Position numbers and translations under genes: made by a program | Part shown: one piece after another, positions 9,070-18,319 of the stretch | Position numbering within the stretch: position 1 is the stretch's first letter | Layout: every line of letters starts with the position of its first letter | Notes under the pieces: model-generated | What the model saw: the letters and a program-made list of their open reading frames with translations, nothing else | What the model was told of the DNA's origin: nothing | Database searches by the model: none | Assembly: GCA_005116945.1 (NCBI GenBank) | Contig: SWDH01000026.1 | Location: forward strand, 1-45,162 | Length of the DNA stretch: 45,162 nucleotides | From: Nitrospira sp. | GTDB lineage: Bacteria > Nitrospirota > Nitrospiria > Nitrospirales > Nitrospiraceae | Direction of reading: 5' to 3'

Positions 9070-9092
9070 TGGTAGTACCTCCCAACAGTTGA

Positions 9093-9109
9093 GGGCTTCA
9101 CCCAAGCCC
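9093..9109 (-). promoter_or_regulatory. Small hairpin in the nxrA leader
   Basis: GGGCTT and AAGCCC form a perfect 6-bp stem with a 5-base loop, 24 bases upstream of the nxrA start codon and just before its ribosome binding site. Only 94 bp separate nxrA from the transglutaminase gene, so the nxrA leader must be short, or the promoter must lie inside the upstream gene. The hairpin could stabilise the highly expressed messenger. I see no convincing -35/-10 pair or sigma-54 site here. Confidence 0.3.
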
Positions 9110-9163
9110 ACGAGACCCTACACGTTGATACAAATTCGTGATGGTTAAACGAGGCCGATGCAG

Positions 9164-11356
9164 TTAACGAGGCGTATGTGGAAGGGATTGCAGTCGTCCC
9201 ACCTGTTCGGCCGCACGAGAGAGCTCGCTTGCTGTAAGCGGGGTTCGGCTATATCGTCCTTGATGGTAGAGGGCGATGACATCAGCCACCATGGGGCTGG
9301 CAGCTTTCCATTCCCGTTCGACCAGTCTGGCAAATTCATTGGCGGTGGCGGATGGAGATTTGCGCACGCCGTGTTTTTCCACTGTACGAACCATGTGAGT
9401 ATAGAGATGGGCGATCGCAAGCTGTGGATGCGATGTCGGAAGATGGGTGGTCGCCCAGAGTCCGATTCTATCCCGAAGTATAAGGAGAAGCAGGGCTAAG
9501 CCGACCACGACTACGCCTGTTATGAGTTCTAGCATGCCAGGCCGAAACGTGTGGGCCACATGCACCAAGCCGCTGAAGCTCTTTTCTATGGGGGCACTGA
9601 TCAATGAACCCCAGTGGCTCGCTTGTTCACGCAGAGCATCACGACTTTCACGCACTCCATGAACGACTGCCAGTTGATCCTTCGCACTATAACGCACGAA
9701 CAGACGGTCCCACTGTAATCGAACGGATTCCCCGAATCGGGTGAGCGGCGCCCAGCGGGAAGTGGAAACTGCTGCGCTGACGGTGGGGGTGGGATCCATG
9801 ATGATCCAGCCTGAGGAAGGAAAATAGACCTCGACCCAGGCATGGGCATCTCGCTGGCGCACCGTGAAGTAGCCTCCAAATTCATTCCATTCTGTGGCCA
9901 AAAACCCTGTCACCAGTCGAGCAGGAATGCCGATGGTTCGCAGCATCACGACCATCGCGGTGGCATAATGTTCGCAATATCCTGTTTTTCTCGTGAAAAG
10001 AAATTCCTCGAGCGGATGACGGAGCGTGACCGTATCGTTTTCAAGGCTGTAGTGGTAATTTTCCAAGAGATGTTGATGGATGGCCAACACTCGCCCGAAA
10101 GGAGTCGTGGCTTCTTGAGTGACGCGATGCGCGAGGTCCTTCACCAGCTGTGATTCCTCAGGAACCTGAAGATAGTGGGAACGGATAAAGTCTGGGTAGA
10201 CGAGGGTCGATGCGGTCCGTTCGTCCTGGGCCAGGCGTGTCACGTGCGAGGTCACGGAGTATCGGATACGGGAAGAAGGAGGAGAGGGCAAGTACAGTCC
10301 ACCCATGGTATCGGTCAGGACCGTCAGAAACTCGCCGCTCACCCGCTCAGCGAATGGTGCGGCAAACAGGACAGCGGTATCGAGTGTTTCGAGCAGGATA
10401 TCTTGACGGATCGGTATCGACAGGTTGCCGGGAGGGAGGCCGGTTGAGCGAACGAGGAATACTCTTCCTTCATCGACGGAATTCAGCGAGCGACGTCGGG
10501 TTTCGCTGTGGTTCCATGATCGCCCATTGTACTGATCGTACGCGAGTCCTCTCAGGTAGAGTCGATCTTTTTGAACGGCGGGTTGGTCAGGCAATTCCAC
10601 TCGCATGACGATCTGCGGATCTTGTTTGACTGACCCGATTGTGCCCAAGTCGACACGATCAGAAAACCCGGTCGTCCGCACGGTTTCCCCGCTTGTTTTC
10701 TGAAACATCCCTGCGCCGATGCGAGGAATGAGAAAGAAAATAGTCAGCGTCATCGCAATGGTCATGAGGGCCGTTCCGTTGGTCAACCAAAAGAACCGGC
10801 GAGTGAGGCCACTTGGAAATGTTGCGTGACCGGCTGCCGTGCTTGAGGATGTGATGCCGGGAGAGAGATCGTCCGGTTCGTGGGTCAAGTGATACAGCAA
10901 GAGCATCCAGACTGCCGCAAGCAGGTACAGCAGAAATATGGGGATAAACCACGCGTCGGTCGTCAGTGCGGCGGACGCCAAGATGGCCATCAGGCTAATC
11001 GCGTAGAGATGCCGATAGTCACGCCGTTGTTGAAGAGTGAGTAACTTGATATCCAGCAACACGACGAGAAAGTGGATACCGGCCGGGAGCAAGTCTTGTG
11101 ACACCACGGTGAGATCGATCAGTAATATGAGGAAGGCGCAGATCAGCAGGATATTCCACAAGGTTGCCGAGACGGTGACCCGGGCCATTGCCCGACGAAT
11201 GATTCCATTCCCTTCAGCGCGAAGCAGCGAGATGATGAGGATGATCACGGTGGGGAATGCGAGCCAGAGCGGGACGCTCTGCACCAGTACGAGCCCACTG
11301 AACGCCGTGGTGGCAAGGAGAACAGCGCTGATGGTAAAGGCCCGATCAAAAAGCAT
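9164..11356 (-). CDS. TgpA-type membrane transglutaminase-like protease
   Basis: A 730-residue protein with the TgpA layout. An N-terminal block of about six transmembrane helices (residues 1-220, DUF3488 type) is followed by a large periplasmic region carrying the transglutaminase/cysteine-protease core: catalytic Cys in TGYCEHYATAM, His in RQRDAHAWVEVYFP and Asp in WIIMDPTP. A further transmembrane helix (about residue 620) and a cytoplasmic DUF4129-like tail follow. It completes a moxR - DUF58 - TgpA set, a common arrangement thought to act in cell-envelope protein assembly. Its start overlaps the end of the DUF58 gene by 11 bases, which implies translational coupling. nxrA begins 94 bp downstream on the same strand. 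Confidence 0.9.
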   Translation of the reverse strand: MLFDRAFTISAVLLATTAFSGLVLVQSVPLWLAFPTVIILIISLLRAEGNGIIRRAMARVTVSATLWNILLICAFLILLIDLTVVSQDLLPAGIHFLVVLLDIKLLTLQQRRDYRHLYAISLMAILASAALTTDAWFIPIFLLYLLAAVWMLLLYHLTHEPDDLSPGITSSSTAAGHATFPSGLTRRFFWLTNGTALMTIAMTLTIFFLIPRIGAGMFQKTSGETVRTTGFSDRVDLGTIGSVKQDPQIVMRVELPDQPAVQKDRLYLRGLAYDQYNGRSWNHSETRRRSLNSVDEGRVFLVRSTGLPPGNLSIPIRQDILLETLDTAVLFAAPFAERVSGEFLTVLTDTMGGLYLPSPPSSRIRYSVTSHVTRLAQDERTASTLVYPDFIRSHYLQVPEESQLVKDLAHRVTQEATTPFGRVLAIHQHLLENYHYSLENDTVTLRHPLEEFLFTRKTGYCEHYATAMVVMLRTIGIPARLVTGFLATEWNEFGGYFTVRQRDAHAWVEVYFPSSGWIIMDPTPTVSAAVSTSRWAPLTRFGESVRLQWDRLFVRYSAKDQLAVVHGVRESRDALREQASHWGSLISAPIEKSFSGLVHVAHTFRPGMLELITGVVVVGLALLLLILRDRIGLWATTHLPTSHPQLAIAHLYTHMVRTVEKHGVRKSPSATANEFARLVEREWKAASPMVADVIALYHQGRYSRTPLTASELSRAAEQVGRLQSLPHTPR

Positions 11357-12521
11357 GTGTCAATTCTTCAAGCTGCGCGGCATGGAGTATCCGATCAGCT
11401 TGTACCGGGCTCGCAGAAGCCTCCTGATCCGACCATGGCAAAACCGCCACCGTATAGCCTTGCTCGTCGTTATGCATGCGCGGGAGGCTCTCGCCCTGTT
11501 GGGCACCACCAGTGTCAGGTAACCGCCGTTCGCATAACGCCAACACGCGCAGCATCGCCAAGAGATGACCGGATCCCGACCCGAGTCCCGAGTCTACCGT
11601 TCCGACAACCAGTCGCACAGGGTAGGCTCGCTCGGTCAGTTGTGACAGCAGTGACGCTACGAATGTCACGCTCCGCTCGAAGAGGGCATCGCATTCTTCA
11701 GGGGCCACGATTGACAAGATGACGGTGATCCGCCTTTGATCCTCCGCTTCTGTTTCCCGAACGATCAGCTGAGACGTGCGGGCAGTGGTCATCCAATGAA
11801 TCGCTCTGGAGTCATCGCCCGGTCGATAGAGGCGGAGGTTGTAGAGTTGAGTTCCATCTCCTCGTTGTGGGATGGATTCTCCTTGCCCCTCACTGACTAA
11901 TTCATCCACAAATCGCAAAGTGAGCGGTTTGATGGGTGGGCTGACGAGCAGATGCGTTTCCTGAGGGTAACGCCCTTTCTTGAGGAACAGGCCGAATGGG
12001 AACAGCGTGTGAGCTCGAGTGGCTTCAATCCGGATCCGGCCTCGTTTCGTCGCAAGGAGTGGATAGGACAAGAGCATCGAGCCCTGTGCCGGCAGGAAAG
12101 GGATCATGAGACCTCGATCGACATCGTTGCCTTCGACGACATCGAAAAAACGTAAAGAAAAGCTGGGTAGGTGACGGTTGCGATTCGTCACTGAAAGTGT
12201 GAGGGAGGTCGGCTCGTTGGCGATGATGAGGTCGGGGACATGGCGGTGAAATTCCAGGCGCTTCAGGCAGTGCTCTGAGAGCAGCCCAGAGATCACGATC
12301 AGGCTGAGCATCATCGCAAAGAGCAAGTAAAACAAATTGTTACCGGTATTGATGGCGGCGAGTCCGATCCCGAAGGTGAAGAGAAGGAACTTTGTTCCTT
12401 CAGATGTGAGACGGATTGACCGTTTCTGTGAGAGGCCTCGAATGAACGAGAGAGGTGAGGCGGCACGGAGGTTGAGGAATAGGTGCTTCACGCGCCTCAT
12501 GTAGCCGGTTGGCCGGGACAT
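11346..12521 (-). CDS. DUF58 domain protein, partner of MoxR ATPase
   Basis: A 391-residue protein with two adjacent transmembrane helices (about residues 45-90: FLLFTFGIGLAAINTGNNLF, YLLFAMMLSLIVISGLL) and a cytoplasmic DUF58 domain. Its hallmark is at about residues 230-250: RLYRPGDDSRAIHWMTTART. The C-terminal part resembles a von Willebrand A-like fold. DUF58 proteins are regularly encoded with MoxR ATPases and TgpA-type transglutaminases, as here. It is probably a client or adaptor of the MoxR ATPase. The MoxR gene ends 14 bases upstream. The ATG at 12521 has only a weak ribosome binding site, and an ATG seven codons later is an alternative. Confidence 0.88.
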   Translation of the reverse strand: MSRPTGYMRRVKHLFLNLRAASPLSFIRGLSQKRSIRLTSEGTKFLLFTFGIGLAAINTGNNLFYLLFAMMLSLIVISGLLSEHCLKRLEFHRHVPDLIIANEPTSLTLSVTNRNRHLPSFSLRFFDVVEGNDVDRGLMIPFLPAQGSMLLSYPLLATKRGRIRIEATRAHTLFPFGLFLKKGRYPQETHLLVSPPIKPLTLRFVDELVSEGQGESIPQRGDGTQLYNLRLYRPGDDSRAIHWMTTARTSQLIVRETEAEDQRRITVILSIVAPEECDALFERSVTFVASLLSQLTERAYPVRLVVGTVDSGLGSGSGHLLAMLRVLALCERRLPDTGGAQQGESLPRMHNDEQGYTVAVLPWSDQEASASPVQADRILHAAQLEELTHAF

Positions 12522-12535
12522 CCACCGCTGACTGA

Positions 12536-13477
12536 CTAGACCGGGACGGGGACGGTCTCGACAATATCGAGCACCATACGTTCCGCCTGTTCGAAACTCT
12601 GTGTCCGCATGCCATGGGTTCGGTTCAGCATGACGCGGTGAGACAGCACAATCGGCGCCAGTTCTTTGATGTCATCGGGGAGGCAGTAGTCGCGCCCTCG
12701 GACGACGGCCAGGGCCTTGGCCGCTTTGCTCAACCCTAGCGCGCCGCGCGTACTGACCCCCAAGGATAAGAGTTCACTCTGACGGGTGGCTTGTACAATC
12801 GCCAGGAGATAATCAGTCAGACTCTCTTCCATGTGGACCTGATCCACACGGGCTTGCAGAGCCAATACTTCCTGGGCCGACAGAACCGGATCCAGCATTT
12901 CAGCTGGGTGCAACGAATACGCACGGTTGAGCACCTTTCTCTCTTCCGTGAGCGTGGGATATCCAATGCAGAGGCGCATTAGAAACCGATCGAGCTGGGA
13001 TTCGGGAAGGGGGAATGTCCCATGGTATTCCGCGGGGTTCTGGGTGGCGATCACCATAAAGGGTTGCTCAAGCGGGTGTGTCTGATTATCAACTGAAATC
13101 TGTGCTTCACCCATCGCTTCCAGGAGACTACTCTGGGTCTTCGGTGTGGTGCGATTGATCTCGTCGGCCAGCACGACATTCGCGAAAATCGGTCCCGGTA
13201 TAAATTCGAATCCTTGTTTTTGCCGATTAAACATGGAGACTCCGACGATGTCGGACGGCAAGAGATCGCTGGTGAATTGAATGCGTTTGAACGAACAGCT
13301 CAATGATCGAGCCAAGCTGTGCGCCAGCGTGGTCTTTCCGACGCCAGGCACGTCTTCAAGGAGAAGATGGCCCCGTGCCAGCAGGCAGACGACTGCCATT
13401 TCGATGACATGAGTCTTTCCCTTGATGACCAGCGCAATATTGTCCTGGATCGACCGGATGGTGTGAGATGAGTTCAT
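12536..13477 (-). CDS. MoxR-family AAA+ ATPase
   Basis: A 313-residue AAA+ ATPase of the MoxR group, chaperone-like enzymes that help assemble or activate partner proteins. The Walker A motif is at about residues 44-52 (GVGKTTLAH), Walker B is VVLADEINRT, sensor 1 is FMVIATQNP, and LPESQLDRF with an arginine-rich lid follows. All catalytic motifs appear intact. It is the first gene of the moxR - DUF58 - TgpA operon and has a near-consensus sigma-70 promoter upstream. The ATG at 13477 matches the usual family N-terminus (a helix before LLARGHLLLEDVPG), although a ribosome binding site is not obvious. Confidence 0.93.
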   Translation of the reverse strand: MNSSHTIRSIQDNIALVIKGKTHVIEMAVVCLLARGHLLLEDVPGVGKTTLAHSLARSLSCSFKRIQFTSDLLPSDIVGVSMFNRQKQGFEFIPGPIFANVVLADEINRTTPKTQSSLLEAMGEAQISVDNQTHPLEQPFMVIATQNPAEYHGTFPLPESQLDRFLMRLCIGYPTLTEERKVLNRAYSLHPAEMLDPVLSAQEVLALQARVDQVHMEESLTDYLLAIVQATRQSELLSLGVSTRGALGLSKAAKALAVVRGRDYCLPDDIKELAPIVLSHRVMLNRTHGMRTQSFEQAERMVLDIVETVPVPV

Positions 13478-13532
13478 GTTGGGATTAGTGGTCCTGATGG
13501 TTCACGAATGCAGGGTATTTTGACACGCTCGA

Positions 13533-13561
13533 AGTCTAACAAAGGGTCGGTAGATGGTCAA
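13533..13561 (-). promoter_or_regulatory. Sigma-70 promoter of the moxR operon
   Basis: On the minus strand, TTGACC (13556-13561) and TAGACT (13533-13538) are separated by exactly 17 bp. They match the -35 consensus at five of six positions and the -10 at four of six. The predicted transcript would begin near 13526, about 50 bases before the moxR ATG. The 167-bp gap 13478-13644 holds nothing else I recognise. Confidence 0.55.
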
Positions 13562-13644
13562 TTTTCACCTGAGTTCTTGCAGTGACCACTCTGGAAAGAG
13601 CGAGGTGTAAGGCTTTGCGCCGGCTGGGCTATTCTCGTTCGAGC

Positions 13645-14964
13645 CTATTCAGGGACGAGGATCAGCATCCACGGAGGGTGTTCTTCGGCCATATCAGGAA
13701 ACCGTCGGGCAGTTCTGCTGGCGGGAACTCCTGGGAAGATGGCTCCACGGCGGATCTGGATGGAGCGAAAACGGTAGGAGGGATTCTGCTTCGGGAGAAG
13801 GGGAAGGACACGTGGAATCTCTTGGCGTAATGGACCGCAATCCGACAAGTTCAGCCCGTCCCCGATTGCAAGGCGCGAAAGCTGTTCGAAGATTGGGCCG
13901 AATACCACGGGGAGGTTTTCTGGAGTGAATGGCTGATTAGCAGGTCGATAACGGACATCGTCGAGTAGTTGCGCAAGAATTTCCCAGAAGACCTGGGTAT
14001 CGACGGCTCCCAGAACGCAGAGGAGGCCACGGCGTGCCATCAGGTCGAGCAGAGCGAGCGGGCCTCGAACGTCGAATTTCCAAGAGGGAAAGAGGAGCGC
14101 ACGGCCTTCATGTTGGACCTCCAGTGCCGGTTCGCCAGAATAGCGGGTCTGTTTGAACGTGCCTTTGGTCTGATGGAGGTCTTGCGCGACGATGGATTCA
14201 GACAATCGAGTCGGTTCATAGGCAAACGTGGGTGTCGCGGGGGCCCAGCAGGTCGCGATCGTGTAGCGGGGTGCAAGCTTTCTCGCCTGATCGAGGCTAT
14301 CCAGGTCGAACATGTCCTGGTTCCCATAGAATTGAAACGAGAGTCCTGCTCGAGATCGCAGGCCGTTGAGAGTTTCTCGCTCTGGATGGAGGGGGCCACC
14401 GAGTTTTGATCCTGGTTGAAGCCGGTCGAGCGCATGAAGAATCAATTCGCGCTGCCCGTGCTGCAGAGGGGTGACGTAGAGCTCAACCAGCTCTGTAGCG
14501 AAGGAGAGGTCGCCAGCTCCTAGATCAAGCAGGGAGGCGACGTCTGCGTCGAGCAAGAGGTCAAAGGGATTGGTGTGCGACTGGGCGAACGCCTCGATCT
14601 CTTGACTCTGCTGGGATGTCACAGGCCACTGGGGCGTCGGGCTTTCAAGGATGCCGAACCATACACAGAGGGCCCGTATGGCTTTGGTTGGAGGGAGCCC
14701 TGTCAGTTCTTTGAGCCGAGGGCCTGGTAGACTTTGAATACTGGTGGCTTCTGAGCCTCCCAACGCCAAGGTGACGGCATCTTGGACAATGATGGGAAGA
14801 TCGACGCGGTGGGCTTCTTCAATCAGCCGCTTCAATGTCGCCGCGAGCTGCTTTGCTTCAACTAATTGGCGAGAAGCTTCCCACTCTTTATCGCGCTCCT
14901 GCAAGAGTTGAGTGACCTGTGAGCGAAAGTCTGCAAGGACCTGTGCGGGAGAATCCAATTCCAT
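13645..14964 (-). CDS. Conserved hypothetical protein, possible methyltransferase-like fold
   Basis: A 439-residue soluble protein with no signal peptide or membrane segment. Residues 1-65 are helical and charged. At about residues 145-165 SLLDLGAGDLSFATELVELY resembles SAM-binding motif I of class I methyltransferases (hydrophobic strand then DLGAGxxxF). Later motifs of that fold are not clear, so enzymatic function is inference only. The C-terminal third has SRLAIGDGLNLSDCGPLRQEIPRVLPLLP and ends in PPWMLILVPE. There is no obvious partner gene. It is divergent from the ChaN-like lipoprotein, with 133 bp between. Confidence 0.65.
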   Translation of the reverse strand: MELDSPAQVLADFRSQVTQLLQERDKEWEASRQLVEAKQLAATLKRLIEEAHRVDLPIIVQDAVTLALGGSEATSIQSLPGPRLKELTGLPPTKAIRALCVWFGILESPTPQWPVTSQQSQEIEAFAQSHTNPFDLLLDADVASLLDLGAGDLSFATELVELYVTPLQHGQRELILHALDRLQPGSKLGGPLHPERETLNGLRSRAGLSFQFYGNQDMFDLDSLDQARKLAPRYTIATCWAPATPTFAYEPTRLSESIVAQDLHQTKGTFKQTRYSGEPALEVQHEGRALLFPSWKFDVRGPLALLDLMARRGLLCVLGAVDTQVFWEILAQLLDDVRYRPANQPFTPENLPVVFGPIFEQLSRLAIGDGLNLSDCGPLRQEIPRVLPLLPKQNPSYRFRSIQIRRGAIFPGVPASRTARRFPDMAEEHPPWMLILVPE

Positions 14965-15097
14965 GAATCGTGTGGTGCGGGGCGGGAAAGCCCATCCGTC
15001 ATTGTCGGTTGATTACAATGCGGCAGCATAACGACCTCGCCCACCAGCGTCAAGGTTCCGTCTTGCCCATCTCGATAGACCTGTGTTAGGACACACT

Positions 15098-16120
15098 ATG
15101 CTCAAGACACCAGTATTGTTTGCTATACGAGCAATCCTCGGCACAGGTCAGGTGCTGCTGATCATCGGAGTATTGTGCTTCACCGCCGCCTGCATGAGTG
15201 GAGGAGGGGCTAAATCTTCTGCCTCTTCACAGAACGGGCAGAATGCATTGTTCAAAGAATGGCAGATCATTGATACGAAGACGGGTCAACCGGTTTCCCT
15301 TGATCAATGGGCAGGGTCGTTGCTCCAGCAGGACATTATTTACCTAGGAGAGGAACATCACAATCGATTTCATATCGACGCAGCGCTGATGGTGTTGCGG
15401 TGGCTGAAGGCGGGGGGGCGCACACCGGCCTTAGCCATGGAGATGTTCGGTTGGGATGGTCAAGCGGCACTGGATCGGTATGTGTCAGGGTCAGACATGA
15501 ACCGGCAGGAATTCCTAGAGGCAGTCCGGTGGCGAGAGAACTGGGGCGGCCAGTTAGAAGATTATGAACCGCTGGTTCAGTTGGCGAAAGAGTACCATTG
15601 GACTGTGGATGCGATGAATCCTCCAAAGTCGTTGGTAAGGATCGTGGCCAAGAATGGTTTGGCCCAAGCAGGGTCTGATCCCATGATGGCGCAATGGGAC
15701 ATGAAGGATGAGGCCATTGTTGATGATCCGATCTATCGAGCCCGTATTCTTCAGCAGCTCCAGGCTTGTCATGGCAAGGGGGATGATAGCCTCTACCAAA
15801 CCATGCTCGACGCGTCCATGTTTCGTGACGAAGGGATGGCGAAGACCTTAGTCCGTCGCTTCAACCAGATTCGTTCGTTGAGCGATACGATGGCCGGTCC
15901 GCTGGTGAGCTATACAGGGGCCGGACACATCCAATACAACCTTCCGGTTCCCAAGCGAGTGACTCGCCGCCTCACGGATCAGGTCCGCCAGATCAGCGTC
16001 TATATGACGTCGTTCGACGTGGGGCGCATCGAGGAGTTACAAGGTATGATTGACGAAAAAGTTGCGGACTATCTGTGGTTGACACCGGTCAGTGCGAAGG
16101 GGCTGCCTCGCCGATGTTGA
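15098..16120 (+). CDS. ChaN-family (haem-binding uptake, Tiki-like) lipoprotein
   Basis: A 340-residue lipoprotein. The signal peptide ends in a lipobox (CFTAAC) after a hydrophobic core (VLLIIGVLCFTAAC). The mature part matches the ChaN family (PF04187 type): IIYLGEEHHNRFHIDAALMVL near the N-terminus, ALAMEMFGWDGQAALDRYVSG, WRENWGGQLEDYEPLVQLAK, and VSYTGAGHIQYNLPVPKRV near the C-terminus. ChaN of Campylobacter binds haem at the outer membrane, and the E/H pair after G is the family's conserved site. I chose ATG 15098, preceded by TTAGGACACACT. A GTG at 15083 has no binding site. It could serve haem or metal handling, but that role is inferred from the family alone. Confidence 0.85.
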   Translation: MLKTPVLFAIRAILGTGQVLLIIGVLCFTAACMSGGGAKSSASSQNGQNALFKEWQIIDTKTGQPVSLDQWAGSLLQQDIIYLGEEHHNRFHIDAALMVLRWLKAGGRTPALAMEMFGWDGQAALDRYVSGSDMNRQEFLEAVRWRENWGGQLEDYEPLVQLAKEYHWTVDAMNPPKSLVRIVAKNGLAQAGSDPMMAQWDMKDEAIVDDPIYRARILQQLQACHGKGDDSLYQTMLDASMFRDEGMAKTLVRRFNQIRSLSDTMAGPLVSYTGAGHIQYNLPVPKRVTRRLTDQVRQISVYMTSFDVGRIEELQGMIDEKVADYLWLTPVSAKGLPRRC

Positions 16121-16530
16121 CAAAGCCGTGAGGTATACAGGAGGCCTCACCGGTGTGCGTGTTGCCTCACCTTATGTAGCGCTGGCGGTGGTTCACCTCA
16201 CGAACACACACAATTCTATCGCTAGCAGAGCCTGTATCTTCTCCATACCTAACCGGACCCCACGCAATTGAGAATAGGCTCTGCGTGGTGTCGGTGAAAG
16301 AAACGTCGCGGTGATGCAGCGCCCGGTGAAAACGGATGAATTCTTGACAGTTTCCCAGGCCTGTTTCAGACTACGACGGAAGAGAAGCGGGGTCGAGAGC
16401 AATTGGGAACATCACATATGCGAAACAAAATTCCCTGTTCCGCTGAGCGGTTAAGCCTCCTGGATCCTCCGATGATCAATACCCCGGTGGCGTCCCTGTG
16501 CCCCTTCCCCTCCCGGACATTCGGCTTCTG
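16121..16530. other. 410-bp intergenic stretch without a supported gene
   Basis: Between the ChaN-like gene and the hypothetical gene at 16531 I see no convincing gene. A 69-codon minus-strand frame (16193-16402) is arginine- and serine-rich, has no ribosome binding site and looks like chance. Near 16131-16154 GTGAGG and CCTCAC could pair to form a weak stem after the ChaN stop codon, but no T-run follows. Confidence 0.4.
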
Positions 16531-16953
16531 CTATATCCCTCGCCCGGCGCCGTCCAACTCCGGCTTGTTGCCTGGGAGAATTTTATTCAGTGTGGCCCGG
16601 TACTCGCCCATGCGCCCTTGGTCAATCCGTCCAACTTCTATTTCCTGATCTCGCTGCATCCGTTCAAGATGATCGAGCACTGAGAGAAGTGGATGAACGG
16701 AGCCGAGCAATCGGCCAACCTCGAAGGCTTCCAGCGATTCCACAAATAACTCGTTCAGGCCTTTATAGGAGGTTCCTGCACTCTGGCCCCTGAACCGAGA
16801 GACGATGTCCTCATATTCCTCTATCGCCTCAACCTTGGGCTTCACGCCGGTCGGTATTGCCGACAAGTGAACAATGGGCGGCAATTTTGCCGCATAGATT
16901 TTCAGCTGAGCGACTAGTCCACCAATCGCATCTAGCACATCGGCCGTTTGCAT
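16531..16953 (-). CDS. Hypothetical protein, mostly helical
   Basis: A 140-residue soluble protein with a good start: AAGGAT stands about seven bases before the ATG at 16951-16953. It is helical and acidic in the middle (VEAIEEYEDIVSRFRG, LNELFVESLEAFEVGRLL, LLSVLDHLERMQRDQEIEV) and ends GAGRGI. No catalytic motif, signal peptide or membrane segment is visible and I do not recognise the family. It lies 48 bp upstream of the RluD-type gene on the same strand and could be co-transcribed with it. Confidence 0.6.
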   Translation of the reverse strand: MQTADVLDAIGGLVAQLKIYAAKLPPIVHLSAIPTGVKPKVEAIEEYEDIVSRFRGQSAGTSYKGLNELFVESLEAFEVGRLLGSVHPLLSVLDHLERMQRDQEIEVGRIDQGRMGEYRATLNKILPGNKPELDGAGRGI

Positions 16954-17001
16954 GCACTCATCCTTCGAGCGGCATTGATGACGCCACGTGAGCGAGACCT
17001 G

Positions 17002-17967
17002 TCACGATGTTCTGACGCCGTGAGGAGGCGTGAGGCCATCAAGAGCCTGAACGGCCTGCTCCATATCGGATGGACAGGGCTTTATATACTCTTGAAACTC
17101 ACCGGTAGAGGGGTGATGAAATCCTAGCGTCCTCGCATGCAACATCACACGGGGAATCTCGACCCCCTCTACGGTACAGACTTTCTTCCCGCCATAGGTC
17201 TGATCTCCCAGAATAGGATGGCCCAAGGAAGCGAGATGCACGCGAAGTTGGTGGGTGCGGCCTGTGCGCGGGTACAACAATACATGGGCCGCGAGTTTGC
17301 CAAACCGATGATCCACCTTGTATTCCGTCACAGATTCCTTGGGGCGGGCTGTGTGGGCAGAGAACTTTTTTCGTTCCTTCTTGTCACGCCCGATCGCCAG
17401 CTCGATCAACCCATGTCCCTTTTTCGGGACGCCGGAAATGAGAGCCTCGTACACTCGCGTGATCGTGTGCTGTTTAAATTGAGCAGAGAGTGCACGATGG
17501 GCCTCGTCCGTCTTCGCGATCACCATCACGCCGGATGTGTCTTTGTCCAGGCGATGAACCAACCCGGGCCGTTCTTTCCCGCCGATCGTCGATGCTGTGC
17601 CGCCGGACGTCTGAAAATGATGGAGAAGGGCATTGACCAGTGTGCCGGCCCAATGACCGGGCGCAGGATGGACCACGAGGCCGGCCGGCTTGTTTAACAG
17701 CAACAACACCTCATCCTCATGCAGAATTTCGAGTGGAATCGACTCGCCTTTGAGTTCCAGTGGCTCCGCTTTGGGAATGTCAAAGGTGATCCTATCGCCA
17801 GGCTTGATCTTGAGACTGGGCTTGACGGTCTGACCGTTGATCCGCACACGCCCTTGCCCAATTAACCGCTGCAAGGCCGATCGCGATAACTTGGGCTCAC
17901 GATTGACGAGAAAGATATCCAATCGTTTTGGCAACTCGCCGGCCGTCACGACAAACTCGGTCACCAT
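17002..17967 (-). CDS. RluD-family pseudouridine synthase
   Basis: A 321-residue RNA pseudouridine synthase of the RluA/RluD group, which converts uridine to pseudouridine in large-subunit rRNA. An S4 RNA-binding domain occupies roughly residues 10-75 (KRLDIFLVNREPKLSRSALQRLI, GRVRINGQTVKPSLKIKPGD). The catalytic domain follows, with VVHPAPGHWAGTLVNALL and HRLDKDTSGVMVIAKT, where the aspartate of HRLDKDTSG is the nucleophile. R-T-H-Q-L-R-V-H near the C-terminus is the second signature. The exact target uridines cannot be read. I chose ATG 17967, where S4 homology begins. An ATG at 17997 is possible, and neither has a clear ribosome binding site. Confidence 0.9.
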   Translation of the reverse strand: MVTEFVVTAGELPKRLDIFLVNREPKLSRSALQRLIGQGRVRINGQTVKPSLKIKPGDRITFDIPKAEPLELKGESIPLEILHEDEVLLLLNKPAGLVVHPAPGHWAGTLVNALLHHFQTSGGTASTIGGKERPGLVHRLDKDTSGVMVIAKTDEAHRALSAQFKQHTITRVYEALISGVPKKGHGLIELAIGRDKKERKKFSAHTARPKESVTEYKVDHRFGKLAAHVLLYPRTGRTHQLRVHLASLGHPILGDQTYGGKKVCTVEGVEIPRVMLHARTLGFHHPSTGEFQEYIKPCPSDMEQAVQALDGLTPPHGVRTS

Positions 17968-18144
17968 AGAACCAATTGCCCCCACCAACGCATGCACGCC
18001 ACGCTACTGCAGCGCGTGACCCAATTGCAATCAGGAGGCCAACAGAGCCATACGCACCGGCCGATTCGATTTCCTCTCCAGTCTGGCGGGACTAGTCTGA
18101 CGCCAACCACGCTGGCCCAACATTGCTCAAGGGGGTAAGACCCT

Positions 18145-18270
18145 GGCAGGATGCTGAAAAAGTCTGCCAGCGGCGTTCTCGCGTCGCTCAGAGTCTCAAC
18201 GTACCAAAGCGTACGCCTCACCTCTTCGCTCGCTGCGGCCTTGCTGGACAGCCTTTTTGGGCATCCTGCC
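18145..18270. repeat. 126-bp imperfect palindromic element
   Basis: The ends are a perfect 10-bp inverted repeat, GGCAGGATGC at 18145-18154 and GCATCCTGCC at 18261-18270. Inside, AAAAAGTCTGCCAGC pairs imperfectly with GCTGGACAGCCTTTTT, then GAGCGA-type blocks, and the centre is CGTAC-CAAAG-CGTACG. The whole element can fold into one long hairpin with internal loops. It has no open frame of note. Elements of this look (GCTGAAAAAG...CTTTTT ends with a GTACnnnnnGTAC core) are consistent with non-autonomous, REP- or MITE-like repeats. I believe similar ones are common in Nitrospira genomes, but copy number cannot be checked here. Confidence 0.65.
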
Positions 18271-18319
18271 GGTAATCCGGCACGATCAACCTACCTATTA
18301 CCAGTGGACCTTGCCGCAC

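Noticed and set aside
16193..16402. 69-codon minus-strand frame
   Set aside because: No ribosome binding site, R/S/T-rich, no motif; more likely chance in a gene-free gap.
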